This document shows positions 16,485 through 24,749 of a DNA stretch of 40,144 nt, one piece after another (the first letter of the stretch is position 1; each line of letters opens with the position of its first letter). The DNA is from Streptomyces caeruleatus (lineage in GTDB: Bacteria; Actinomycetota; Actinomycetes; Streptomycetales; Streptomycetaceae), in NCBI RefSeq assembly GCF_001514235.1, contig NZ_KQ948951.1, positions 1-40,144 on the forward strand, in the 5' to 3' direction. The position numbers and the translations under genes were made by a program. Under the pieces are notes generated by a model. It searched no databases. It saw only the letters and a program-made list of their open reading frames with translations, and had not been told where the DNA came from.

Positions 16485-17234
16485 ATGGTTGAGAGGAACG
16501 ACGACGGCCTGTGGATCCGCAGGTTCGCCGACGCACAGGACGCACCGTGCCGGGTCGTGTGCTTCCCGCACGCCGGCGGTGCGGCCAGCTACTTCCTCCC
16601 GGTCGCCAGAGCGCTGGCCCCGGGAGCCGAGGTCCTGGCGATCCAGTACCCCGGTCGGCAGGACCGGCGGCACGAGGCGGGCGTCACGTCCCTCGTGGCC
16701 CTCGCCGAGACGATCGCGTCGGTGCTGCTGCCGTCGCTCGACCGGCCCACCGTCCTGTTCGGACACAGTATGGGCGCCAGCGTCGCCTTCGAGGTGGCCC
16801 GGCGGCTGGAGCGGGCCGGTACGGTGCCCCTCGCCCTGTTCGTCTCCGGACGGGTCGCGCCCACCCGCCTGCGCCGGGAGAGCGTGCACCAGCGCGACGA
16901 CGCCGGGCTCCTGGCGGAGGTCAAGAAGCTCAGCGGCACCGACGCGCGGGTCTTCGACGACGACGAACTGGTGCGGCTGGTCCTGCCCGCGCTGCGCTCG
17001 GACTACCGCGCCGTCGAGACCTACCGCTTCGAACCCGGTCCCCGGCTCCAAACACCCGTCCACGCGCACATCGGCGACACCGACCCCCGGGTGACCCCCG
17101 ACGAGGCCGCCGACTGGTGCGAGCAGACGAACGGGCGGTTCACCCTGCACACCTACAGCGGTGGCCACTTCTACCTCGACGCCCATCGCGCGCAGGTCGT
17201 CCGGGCGATCAGCGAGGTCCTCGTCCCCGCCTGA
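16485..17234 (+). CDS. Type II thioesterase (editing)
   Basis: 249 residues, typical for stand-alone TEII proteins. ATG 16485 follows GGAAGGAAC. The alpha/beta-hydrolase triad is visible: Ser95 in GHSMGAS, Asp in GDTDPRV and His in SGGHFYL; an FPHAGGAA oxyanion-loop motif is near the N-terminus. TEII enzymes remove aberrant or prematurely decarboxylated acyl groups from carrier proteins. A KSQ loading module and unusual extenders make such editing useful. It lies just downstream of the terminal PKS on the same strand and probably shares its transcript. The protein is not the release enzyme, because the PKS has its own TR domain. It ends seven bases from the convergent regulator gene. Confidence 0.93.
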   Translation: MVERNDDGLWIRRFADAQDAPCRVVCFPHAGGAASYFLPVARALAPGAEVLAIQYPGRQDRRHEAGVTSLVALAETIASVLLPSLDRPTVLFGHSMGASVAFEVARRLERAGTVPLALFVSGRVAPTRLRRESVHQRDDAGLLAEVKKLSGTDARVFDDDELVRLVLPALRSDYRAVETYRFEPGPRLQTPVHAHIGDTDPRVTPDEAADWCEQTNGRFTLHTYSGGHFYLDAHRAQVVRAISEVLVPA

Positions 17235-17241
17235 GCGCCCT

Positions 17242-19587
17242 TCACGGTCCTTCCGGCTCCCTGAGGGAGCCCGGTTGGTGGCCCGCCCATACGGCGAGTT
17301 CGGTGCGCGACCGCAGGCCGAGCTTGCGGCGCACGCCGGTCAGGCGGTAGGCGACCGCGCGCGGTGAGATCCGCAGCCGCCGCGCGATCTGCGCGTTGGT
17401 CAGCCCGTGCCCGATCAGTGTGAGCAGGTCGCGTTCCCGTTCGGCGAGGAGCGGAAGTGCCGTCGGGTCGTCCTCGGAGGACCCGCGCGGCCGGACGTAG
17501 GACACCATGTCCTGGAGGGTCGCCCGGGCCGCTGCCGCGCCGATGCGCCGGATCTCCCGTGCGTCGAGTTCGGCGCGGGCCCGCTCCAGAGTCGTCCTCA
17601 CCAACTGGTCCCAGCCCGGCGCGGGGAGAGGGGCCGCGGCGCGGAGGCGGAGCGCCGCGCCGCCGATGTAGAGCCCCTGTGCCGCGTAGCCGTCCGTCAC
17701 GGATGCGACGGCGAGGCCCTCCAGCATGAGGGCGGTGGCCCAGGGGTGTGCCTCGGCCGCGTCGAGGCCCTCGGTGAAGCGCGCGCGAGCGTGTTCGACG
17801 TCGCCTCGTACGACGGCGGCGTGACCGGCCAGGTGCAGGGCGAGCAGCAGCGTCGGGCGGGGGCCCGGCACCCGGAGCGACTCGACGGCCTTGGCGGCCA
17901 GGACGCCGCCGCGGTGGCCGTCGCCGAGGGACAGGGCGCCGGCCGCCAGCCGGTACAAGCACGCGCCGGCCTGCCCGGTCTGCCCGGCCGCGCGGTGCAT
18001 GGCGAGGCTTTCCTCCAGGCAGTGTCTGGCGGGGGTGAGTTCACCTGCCGTGGAGTGGGCGACACCGAGTTCGAGCAGCGCCCGGGCCAGCAACGCCGGC
18101 CGGCCCTGTGCGCGCGCGGCTTCGACAGCGTCCAGCGCGTACGTCAGGGCGCCGGCCGGGTCGCCGACCCAGTTGGCGAGAGCGGCGCACTCCGTCAGCA
18201 GGGGGCCCGCCCACGGGGAGGCCGGGGGGAGGCCGGTGCGCGCGGACCGTACGAGGTCGTAGTCGGTCTGCCGGACGTGTCCGTGGCGAAGGAGGCAGCG
18301 GCCGAGAGCGACGGCGAGCGGCGCTTTCCATTCAGGACGGCGCTCTCCTGCCCAGGCGCATGCCTCCAGCAGGGTGTCGCGGTCGGCCGCGATGTGCGGT
18401 TTGGTACTGCCGTTCCGTTCCATGTCGCGGACGAGCGCGGCGATCCACCGGTCGCGTACGTCGGTTTCCTCGCCCTCGGCGGCGAGGACTTCGCGGCCGA
18501 AGGCGCGTACGACGTTCAGCTGGCGGTATCGTCCGTCGGCGGCGTGGACGAGTGAGGTCGTCGTGAGGCGGGCGAGGAGGGCTGCGACCGCGTCCTCGGG
18601 GACGTCGGCGCCCGCGCACACGGCCGTCGCGTCGGACAGGTCGAACTCGGTGCCCAGCACGGACAGCCGCCGCAGCACCGCCTGTTCACCCCCGCCGAGC
18701 AGGCGGTAGCTGCGCCGGAGCGCCTCGCGCGGGCCCCGGGAGCGGCCGGGCGGGGTCCGGGCGGGCCCGCTGAGCAGGCCGATGCCGTCGCCGAGCCGTT
18801 CGAGGATCTCTCCCGGCGTGAAGAACCCGGTTCTGCGCGCGGCGCACTCGATGGCCAGCGGCAGTCCGTCGAGGTGCGCGCACAGGCGTGCCACGTCGTC
18901 CTCGTTGGTTCCGTCCAGGGCGAAGGAGGGGTCGGTGGCGCGGGCCCGCTCGACGAAGAGCTGGACGGCGGCGCTGACGGGCGTGTCCCGGTCGGCCCGC
19001 CCGGTGGTCCGCAGGGGGCTCAGCGCCAGCGTCGTCCCGTCGGGGAGCCGTACCGGTTCCCGGCTGGTGAGGAGTGTCGTCGCGTGCTGCCACCGGCACG
19101 ACAGGTAGGCGACCAGTTCGGCGGCGGCGTCGAGGGCCTCGTCGCAGTTGTCCAGGAGCACGAGTGCGGGGTGTCGTCCGAGGCCGAGCACTCCGGCGAT
19201 GTCGGCGCGGGCGTCGGCGGGCTCCGGGACGGCGTCCAGGTCCAGGTGCCACACTCCGCCCGGGTAGGACTGCCTGGTCCGGTGGGCGAGTTCGTGGGCC
19301 AGCCGGGACTTCCCCACGCCGGGCGGTCCCACGAGTGTGAGGTGCCGGTGGCTTCGGAGGAGTCGGGTCAGGTGGGCTAGGTCGGCTTCGCGGCCGATGA
19401 AGCTGTCGGCCGTGGGCTGGAGGGCGCTGACGCCGCCGATGCCGCCGGTGCGGGCGGTGCGGTCGTTCTTGCGGCGGCGGTGGGCCCGTTGCCGGCACGC
19501 GTTGGAGCAGTACTTCGCGGCGGGTCCTGGCCGTCCGGTGGGCAGGGGGCCCGCGCAGGACAGGCACCGCGAGAAGGGTGTCGTCAT
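17242..19587 (-). CDS. LAL-type LuxR regulator with N-terminal Cys cluster
   Basis: About 781 residues. I prefer ATG 19587 over GTG 19590 because AGGTGA is then correctly spaced. The N-terminus has a likely zinc site, CLSC followed by KYCSNACRQRAHRRR. Next comes a STAND-type ATPase: Walker A VGPPGVGKS and Walker B LVLLDNCD. The middle is helical, TPR-like. The C-terminus is a LuxR helix-turn-helix (ERERDLLTLIGHGLTNAQIA...). Large ATP-binding LuxR proteins are common activators of polyketide clusters. Its start overlaps the stop of the upstream LAL gene (TGATG), so the two are translationally coupled. The genes it controls are unknown. Confidence 0.9.
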   Translation of the reverse strand: MTTPFSRCLSCAGPLPTGRPGPAAKYCSNACRQRAHRRRKNDRTARTGGIGGVSALQPTADSFIGREADLAHLTRLLRSHRHLTLVGPPGVGKSRLAHELAHRTRQSYPGGVWHLDLDAVPEPADARADIAGVLGLGRHPALVLLDNCDEALDAAAELVAYLSCRWQHATTLLTSREPVRLPDGTTLALSPLRTTGRADRDTPVSAAVQLFVERARATDPSFALDGTNEDDVARLCAHLDGLPLAIECAARRTGFFTPGEILERLGDGIGLLSGPARTPPGRSRGPREALRRSYRLLGGGEQAVLRRLSVLGTEFDLSDATAVCAGADVPEDAVAALLARLTTTSLVHAADGRYRQLNVVRAFGREVLAAEGEETDVRDRWIAALVRDMERNGSTKPHIAADRDTLLEACAWAGERRPEWKAPLAVALGRCLLRHGHVRQTDYDLVRSARTGLPPASPWAGPLLTECAALANWVGDPAGALTYALDAVEAARAQGRPALLARALLELGVAHSTAGELTPARHCLEESLAMHRAAGQTGQAGACLYRLAAGALSLGDGHRGGVLAAKAVESLRVPGPRPTLLLALHLAGHAAVVRGDVEHARARFTEGLDAAEAHPWATALMLEGLAVASVTDGYAAQGLYIGGAALRLRAAAPLPAPGWDQLVRTTLERARAELDAREIRRIGAAAARATLQDMVSYVRPRGSSEDDPTALPLLAERERDLLTLIGHGLTNAQIARRLRISPRAVAYRLTGVRRKLGLRSRTELAVWAGHQPGSLREPEGP

Positions 19588-21839
19588 CACTCACCTGAGG
19601 CTCTGGCGGTGAGCCACGTCGCCAGTTCGCAGCGGGAACTCAGGTCCAGTTTGGAGTAGATGCTGGTGATGTGGGAGCCGACGGTCTGTTCGGAGATCTG
19701 TAGCCTCGCCGCGACGCCGCGGTTGGTGAGGCCGGCCGCGACGGACTCGGCGACCTGGTTCTCCCGGCGGCTCAGCGCCGGGTCGGCGGTGGTGGGGCGT
19801 GTGGTGCCGTCGTGCGCGTGATCGAGGAGTTGCTGACGGGTCAGCCTGCGTGACAGTCGTTCGGCGGCGCGGTACTCGCCCGCTTCCAGCAGAGAGCCGG
19901 CGATGAGCGGCTTGCCCGCGAAGAGGCTGTGCCACGGGGAGGTGGAGGGTGTGCGTGCGAGTCTTTCCGCCGCTGTCTTGAGGACGATGGCCCGCCGGTG
20001 GTGGCCCGTGCTCGCGGCCACGGCCGCGAGGCCGTCCAGGGCGGGCGACAGTTCGTCGTCGGCGGCGCACTCGACGGCCTGCGTGAACATCGACTCGGCG
20101 GTCAGGAGGTCGCCCCGGACCAGTGCGGCGGTGCCTGTGGTGCTCAGCGCGAAGGGGATCAGCCGTGTCTCGCCGTACAGGCGGAGCACCGGCAGGGCCT
20201 GCTCGGTGCCCTGCTGCGCGCGCTCGTGGTCCGCGCATCGCGTGGCGAGCCAGGCGAGGTACTGGCGGCAGGCGGCGATGCCGGCGTGCTCGCCGCGCGC
20301 GGTCAGGGACGTGAGGGCGTCCTCGTAGTGCCGTATCGCCGACTCCACCTCGCCTTCGCGTGCGCGTGCGGCGCCGAGGGCCATCAGCGCCGCGGCGAGG
20401 CCGGCGTCGTTCCCGGCCTCTTCCAGCGCCGACACCGCCTGCTCAAGGCCCCTGATCCCGGCCGCCCGCGCGCCCGTGCGAAGCCGCGCCCCGGCGAGAT
20501 GGGTGAGGAGCACCTCGCGGTGCGGCGTGGCCGGTGACCGGTGCAGCGCCTGTTCCAGGACACGTTCGGCGGCCCGGGAGTCACCGGTCTGTGCGAGGTG
20601 CCAGCCGAACATCGCGGCCAGAGGGAGGTGCCGCTCGCGGTCCGTGTCGACGGTCCACCGGACCGCCAGGGCCAGGTACTCGCTGTGTGCGGCGACCCAG
20701 TGTGCGGTCTCCTGCGGCACGTACCCCGCCTGGACGAACTCCGTGGCGCGGTCGCTCAGCCAGGCGGTCAGGGCCTGTCGGGCGGCGGGCAGTTCGCCGG
20801 CCTCGACGAGGCGCTCGGCTGCGTACCGCCGGACCGTCTCGAACTGCCGGATTCCGCCTCCGGCGGCCGGCGGACATCGGGTGAGCAGCGATTTCGCCGC
20901 GAGATCCGCGAGCAGACCGGGCAGTTCGGCCGCCGACACGTCACCGACGGCGCACACCGCCTGCGCGGCGTCGAAGGCGGCGTCCCTGGGCAGTACCGAC
21001 AGCCTGCGCAGCACCGCCTGGTGACGCGGGCCGAGGAGTCGGTAGCTCCAGTCGGCGACGGCGCGCAGGTTCGCCTGCCGGTGGGCGCCGTCGCCGCGGT
21101 ACAGGGTGGGCAGGATCTCCTCGACCGGCAGTCGCGGCACCAAGCTCGCGGCGAGCTCGATGGCGAGCGGAAGGCCGTCGAGGTGAGCGCAGAGCGTGCC
21201 GACGGCGGTGGCGTCGGCCTCGGTCAGTTCGAAGTCGGGTGCACCGGCGCGTACCCTGTCGACGAACAGGCGGACGCCTTCGGATCTCCGCAGTTCCCGC
21301 AGGCTCGGCCGGTGTTCCGGTGGGGGGACCGAGAGGGGTGGCACCGGGACGACCGCTTCGCCGGGCAGGGCCAGGGGCTCCCGGCTGGTGGCCATGACGC
21401 GCAGTCCTGGGCAGCGGCTGGTCAGTTCGGCGACGAGCCGGGCGCACGGTTCGAGGGCACGCTCGCACGTATCCAGGGCGAGCACGGCGTGCCGGTCACC
21501 GATGGCGGAGGCCAGCCGGTCGACCGGCGTGCCGTCGACCGGTGCGGGGACGATCGCCGCGGCGATCAGTTCGGTGACGGCGGCGCCGTCGGTCGCCGAT
21601 GCGAGGTCCACCCACCACACGGTGCGGTCGGTGCGTGCGCGTGCGCCGCGCAGGGTCTCCAGCAGCAGGCGGGTCTTGCCGCATCCTCCCGGCCCGGTCA
21701 GGGTGACGAGCCGGTGTCCGGCGGTCGCCTGCCGGACCCTGCGCAGCTCGCTCCGGCGGCCGACGAACGAATCCGGTCTCACCGGCGGAGCGCCGTCGGT
21801 CGGCCGTACCTCTGGTGGGGCGGGTCGCGAGCTCAGCAT
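19587..21839 (-). CDS. LAL-type LuxR regulator
   Basis: About 750 residues from ATG 21839. An in-frame TTG at 21920 would add 27 residues of low-complexity sequence, and the start is uncertain because neither has a strong ribosome site. ATPase motifs are Walker A LTGPGGCGKT and Walker B LALDTCE. A helical repeat region follows. The C-terminal LuxR domain reads LSRRENQVAESVAAGLTNRGVAA, ending with a typical recognition-helix region (SEQTVGSHITSIYSKL). It is paralogous in layout to the downstream LAL but lacks its Cys cluster. The cctgtaacgcg motif lies 64 bp upstream of the chosen start, hinting at self-control or shared control with the 10.6-kb promoter. Confidence 0.9.
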   Translation of the reverse strand: MLSSRPAPPEVRPTDGAPPVRPDSFVGRRSELRRVRQATAGHRLVTLTGPGGCGKTRLLLETLRGARARTDRTVWWVDLASATDGAAVTELIAAAIVPAPVDGTPVDRLASAIGDRHAVLALDTCERALEPCARLVAELTSRCPGLRVMATSREPLALPGEAVVPVPPLSVPPPEHRPSLRELRRSEGVRLFVDRVRAGAPDFELTEADATAVGTLCAHLDGLPLAIELAASLVPRLPVEEILPTLYRGDGAHRQANLRAVADWSYRLLGPRHQAVLRRLSVLPRDAAFDAAQAVCAVGDVSAAELPGLLADLAAKSLLTRCPPAAGGGIRQFETVRRYAAERLVEAGELPAARQALTAWLSDRATEFVQAGYVPQETAHWVAAHSEYLALAVRWTVDTDRERHLPLAAMFGWHLAQTGDSRAAERVLEQALHRSPATPHREVLLTHLAGARLRTGARAAGIRGLEQAVSALEEAGNDAGLAAALMALGAARAREGEVESAIRHYEDALTSLTARGEHAGIAACRQYLAWLATRCADHERAQQGTEQALPVLRLYGETRLIPFALSTTGTAALVRGDLLTAESMFTQAVECAADDELSPALDGLAAVAASTGHHRRAIVLKTAAERLARTPSTSPWHSLFAGKPLIAGSLLEAGEYRAAERLSRRLTRQQLLDHAHDGTTRPTTADPALSRRENQVAESVAAGLTNRGVAARLQISEQTVGSHITSIYSKLDLSSRCELATWLTARASGE

Positions 21840-21903
21840 GCGGTGAGTAGACCGTCCACGCGCGTGCGGGTTCTCGCTTCGCGGTCCCAACTTCGCGCCC
21901 GAA

Positions 21904-21914
21904 CCTGTAACGCG
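21904..21914. promoter_or_regulatory. Second copy of cctgtaacgcg motif
   Basis: Exact 11-base match to 10633-10643. It lies between the PucR-like gene and the preferred start of the upstream LAL gene. Only the half-site is conserved; I see no second arm at the spacing used at 10.6 kb. If the TTG at 21920 were the true start of the LAL gene, this site would be inside the coding region. Confidence 0.4.
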
Positions 21915-21947
21915 AACCAAAGGACCCGGCCGGATCGGGCTGAGCGG

Positions 21948-23276
21948 TCAGGCGGACCGGCGGCGCGTGGCGGCGGGCGGCGCGCCCTTCTCGCGGGGGG
22001 CGAGCATGCCGGTGCCGAGTTTGTGGACGAGGTAGAGCGCGCTGTGCAGGCGCAACCGGTCCTCGCCCAGTTCGCGCAGGGACTTGCCGAGCAGGTGCTC
22101 GGCCTTCCTGACGCGGTACAGGACGGTGTTCTTGGCGACGTAGAGGCGTTCGGCGGTCGCGGCGACGCTGCGCTCCTGTTCGAGGTAGCACAGGACCGTC
22201 TCGCGGAGCGCGGCGGTGGATTTGTCATCGGCGGCCAGCGGGCCGAGTTCGCGAACAACGAAGTCCGTGGCCGCGGGCATCTCGTTGCCGAGCAGCAGGA
22301 GGAGTTCCAGTGCGCCGTAGTCGCGGACGCCGGCGGGCCGGGTCTCCGCCACCGTCTCCAGGGGTTCGCAGGCGCGGGCCTGGAAGTGGGACTGGCTGAA
22401 GCCGGTGATGCCGTCGCCCGGAAGTCCGGAAAACGCCTGGATGTGGGCGGGCACCGAGAGGGGTTTCTCGATGTGCCGGAATGCCGTGGGGCGGGCGGTG
22501 CTGCGGCCTCCCCACGCCCACAGCCGGGTGGTGCCGACGGGCAACAGGAGTGTGGAGGAGCAGCCGGCCGCCTCCAGCAGGTTGCGTGCCGTGTCCTTGA
22601 GGCCGCCGACGCCGTCGGGTACGGGTTCCTCGCAGGTGAGGATCAGGGCGATGTGGTGCAGCGTCAGGTCGTAGCCGAGGCGCTGCACCGTGCTCGCCAG
22701 GTCGACCGGGCGGCCTTCCAGGATCGCGTTGACGAGAGTGATGCGTCCTCGGGCGAATCCGGCGAGCCAGCGCGCTCGGCACTCGGCGAATTCCTTGCCG
22801 ATGAACAGGGACAGTTGTTCCATGCCGTCGAAGAGATCCGCGGAGAGCCGCCGCATCGCTTCCGGGCGCTCCGCCATGGGCAGCGCGATGGTGCAGGAAT
22901 CGAAGAATTCCTGCATGAGTTCCGCATGGATGAAGCGTACGCAACGGAGCAGTGGGTCGACCTGCATGCCGAATTCGACACCTTTGCGGATTATGTCCCC
23001 GATTTCGTTCTTCAAATTCTCCGGCAGGGTTTCCAGCGCGCCGAGCCGCAACACCCCCCACAGGGAGACCGCTTCGAAAAGCTTGGGATCGACATGTGGA
23101 CCGAGGTCGTCGGAAGCATGTTTCTCGGCCACCCGGTCGACGAGGACGCGACTCTTCTCCAGAGCCCAGCCCACTGCTTCCGGACCGGCCACGGAAATCG
23201 CCTGGTCGAGCAGTGGGGTATTGATGAACGACTGATTCAGTATTTCTTGCTCAAAAGGGCGTAGCAAATGTATCAA
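21948..23276 (-). CDS. PucR-family transcriptional regulator
   Basis: 442 residues from a TTG at 23276 (GGAGGA lies about 10 nt upstream; I see no better in-frame ATG or GTG). The C-terminal part holds the PucR helix-turn-helix (HTH_30): the ETVLCYLEQERSVAATAERL segment followed by NTVLYRVRKAEHLLG. The middle resembles the CdaR/GGDEF-like domain of this family. The N-terminal 190 residues are helical and rather less GC-biased than the rest. PucR-type proteins are activators, often of adjacent genes. The divergent neighbour is the discrete AT. No ligand can be predicted. Confidence 0.87.
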   Translation of the reverse strand: MIHLLRPFEQEILNQSFINTPLLDQAISVAGPEAVGWALEKSRVLVDRVAEKHASDDLGPHVDPKLFEAVSLWGVLRLGALETLPENLKNEIGDIIRKGVEFGMQVDPLLRCVRFIHAELMQEFFDSCTIALPMAERPEAMRRLSADLFDGMEQLSLFIGKEFAECRARWLAGFARGRITLVNAILEGRPVDLASTVQRLGYDLTLHHIALILTCEEPVPDGVGGLKDTARNLLEAAGCSSTLLLPVGTTRLWAWGGRSTARPTAFRHIEKPLSVPAHIQAFSGLPGDGITGFSQSHFQARACEPLETVAETRPAGVRDYGALELLLLLGNEMPAATDFVVRELGPLAADDKSTAALRETVLCYLEQERSVAATAERLYVAKNTVLYRVRKAEHLLGKSLRELGEDRLRLHSALYLVHKLGTGMLAPREKGAPPAATRRRSA

Positions 23277-23435
23277 AGCACATCCTCCGGCACTTCCCTT
23301 TCAGTGATCCCAACGCTAGCACCCGCGTTCGACAGCCGAGGAATCGCTGGGTAATTGCGGAGTATCAGTGGTCGGCGGAGTTACTCATACCCGGCGATGA
23401 GCCGTGGGTTGCCAGGTGTTATCTAGACTCCGCGC
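23277..23435. promoter_or_regulatory. Divergent promoter gap, PucR gene / discrete AT
   Basis: 159 bp of relatively AT-rich non-coding DNA between two divergent starts. The AT side lacks a ribosome site; TTATCT lies about 11-16 bases before its ATG, which would fit a -10 box for a leaderless transcript. That reading is tentative. Confidence 0.45.
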
Positions 23436-24749
23436 ATGACTGATGAGGCCGGTCACAAAAAATCCACTTCCGTACCGGTGGCCTGGGTATTGTCGGCGAG
23501 AACCGGCGCCGGTCTGGCCGCTCGGGCGGCCAGACTGAGCGGGCAGGCGCGGTCGGATCCTGCGACGTCGGCGGCCGAGATCGGCGCGCGGCTCGTCGCC
23601 GGTGGCACGCCGTCCGGGGAGCGTGCGGTCGTCGTCGACGACACCCGGGAAGGGCTGCTCGCGGGGCTGGACGCGCTCGCCTCGGGCGAGGAGGCGCCCA
23701 ACCTCCTCACCGGCAGGGGCGAGGCGGGCCGCCGGGCGGTGTTCGTGTTCCCCGGTCAGGGCACCGAGTGGCCCGGGATGGCCGCGGACCTGCTGCGCTC
23801 GGCGCCGGTGTTCGCCGACCGCGTCCGTGCCTGTGAGCAGGCACTGGCCCCCCACGTCGACTGGTCACTGGAAGAGGTGCTGACCGGCCGCGCGGGCGCG
23901 CCGTCGCTGGAGCGCGTCGACGTCCTGCAGCCCGTGCTGTTCGCGACCATGGTGTCGCTGGCGGCGCTGTGGCGGTCGTTCGGGGTCGAGCCGGCCGCCG
24001 TCGTCGGCCACTCCCAGGGCGAGATCGCCGCCGCGCACGTGGCGGGGGCGCTCTCGCTGGAGGACGCGGCGCGGCTGGTCGCCCTGCGCAGCCGGACGCT
24101 GGAGGCGATCCGCGGCGACGGGGCCATGGTCACGATCATGGGCTCCGGTGAGCAGGTGCGGGAGATGCTGGCGGGCTGGGAGGGGCGGCTGTGGGTGGCC
24201 GCCGTCAACGGGCCGGGCGCGTTGACGGTCTCCGGCGGCGTGGAGGACGTCCGCGCGTTCGAGTCGGCTCTGTCGGCCGCCCGGATCCTGCGGTGGCGGC
24301 TGCCGGGAGTCGACTTCGCCGCCCATTCCGGGCAGGTGGAGGCGGTCCGGGACGAGGTGCTGCGCCTGTCGAAGGAGACCTGCCCCCAGGACACCGGCGT
24401 CGCCTTCTACTCCACCGTCACCGCCGGGCGGATCGGACCGGCCGGGCTCGGCGGCGACTACTGGTACCGCAATCTCCGGGAGACGGTGCGGTTCCACAAA
24501 ACGGTGTCGGCGCTCCTGGCGGACGGCTACGACACGTTCGTCGAGTGCGGTCCACAGCCGGTGCTCAACATCGGCCTCCAGGGGATCGCCGACGAGTCGG
24601 GGACCCCGGTGTCGCTTCTGGCGAGCCTGCGCCGCGACGAGGGGGGCATGCGGCGTTTCGTCACCGCGCTCGCGGACGCGTACGTGCACGGGTTGCCCGT
24701 CGACTGGCGGCGCCTCTACGGGGAGGCGGGGCAGGGGGCGCCGTGCTGA
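23436..24749 (+). CDS. Free-standing acyltransferase of modular-PKS type
   Basis: 437 residues. Residues about 15-100 look like the linker that follows a KS in modular PKS proteins (WVLSARTGAGLAA...). Residues about 103-400 form a complete AT with FPGQGTEW, Ser193 in GHSQGE and His297 in FAAHS. The protein ends in a post-AT linker (LPVDWRRLYG). It therefore resembles an AT excised from a PKS module, not a FabD-like malonyltransferase. The specificity motif FAAHS is neither malonyl- nor methylmalonyl-like. Possible roles: loading an AT-less or inactive module outside the window, or moving methoxymalonyl from its dedicated ACP (the FkbJ-like protein here) to the PKS, as ZmaF does for ACP-bound extenders in zwittermicin. 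Its last 34 bp overlap the end of the convergent SARP gene. Confidence 0.92.
   Translation: MTDEAGHKKSTSVPVAWVLSARTGAGLAARAARLSGQARSDPATSAAEIGARLVAGGTPSGERAVVVDDTREGLLAGLDALASGEEAPNLLTGRGEAGRRAVFVFPGQGTEWPGMAADLLRSAPVFADRVRACEQALAPHVDWSLEEVLTGRAGAPSLERVDVLQPVLFATMVSLAALWRSFGVEPAAVVGHSQGEIAAAHVAGALSLEDAARLVALRSRTLEAIRGDGAMVTIMGSGEQVREMLAGWEGRLWVAAVNGPGALTVSGGVEDVRAFESALSAARILRWRLPGVDFAAHSGQVEAVRDEVLRLSKETCPQDTGVAFYSTVTAGRIGPAGLGGDYWYRNLRETVRFHKTVSALLADGYDTFVECGPQPVLNIGLQGIADESGTPVSLLASLRRDEGGMRRFVTALADAYVHGLPVDWRRLYGEAGQGAPC

Noticed and set aside
16485..17234. Thioesterase as chain-release enzyme
   Set aside because: It is a separate TEII with editing-type context, and the terminal PKS carries its own TR domain.
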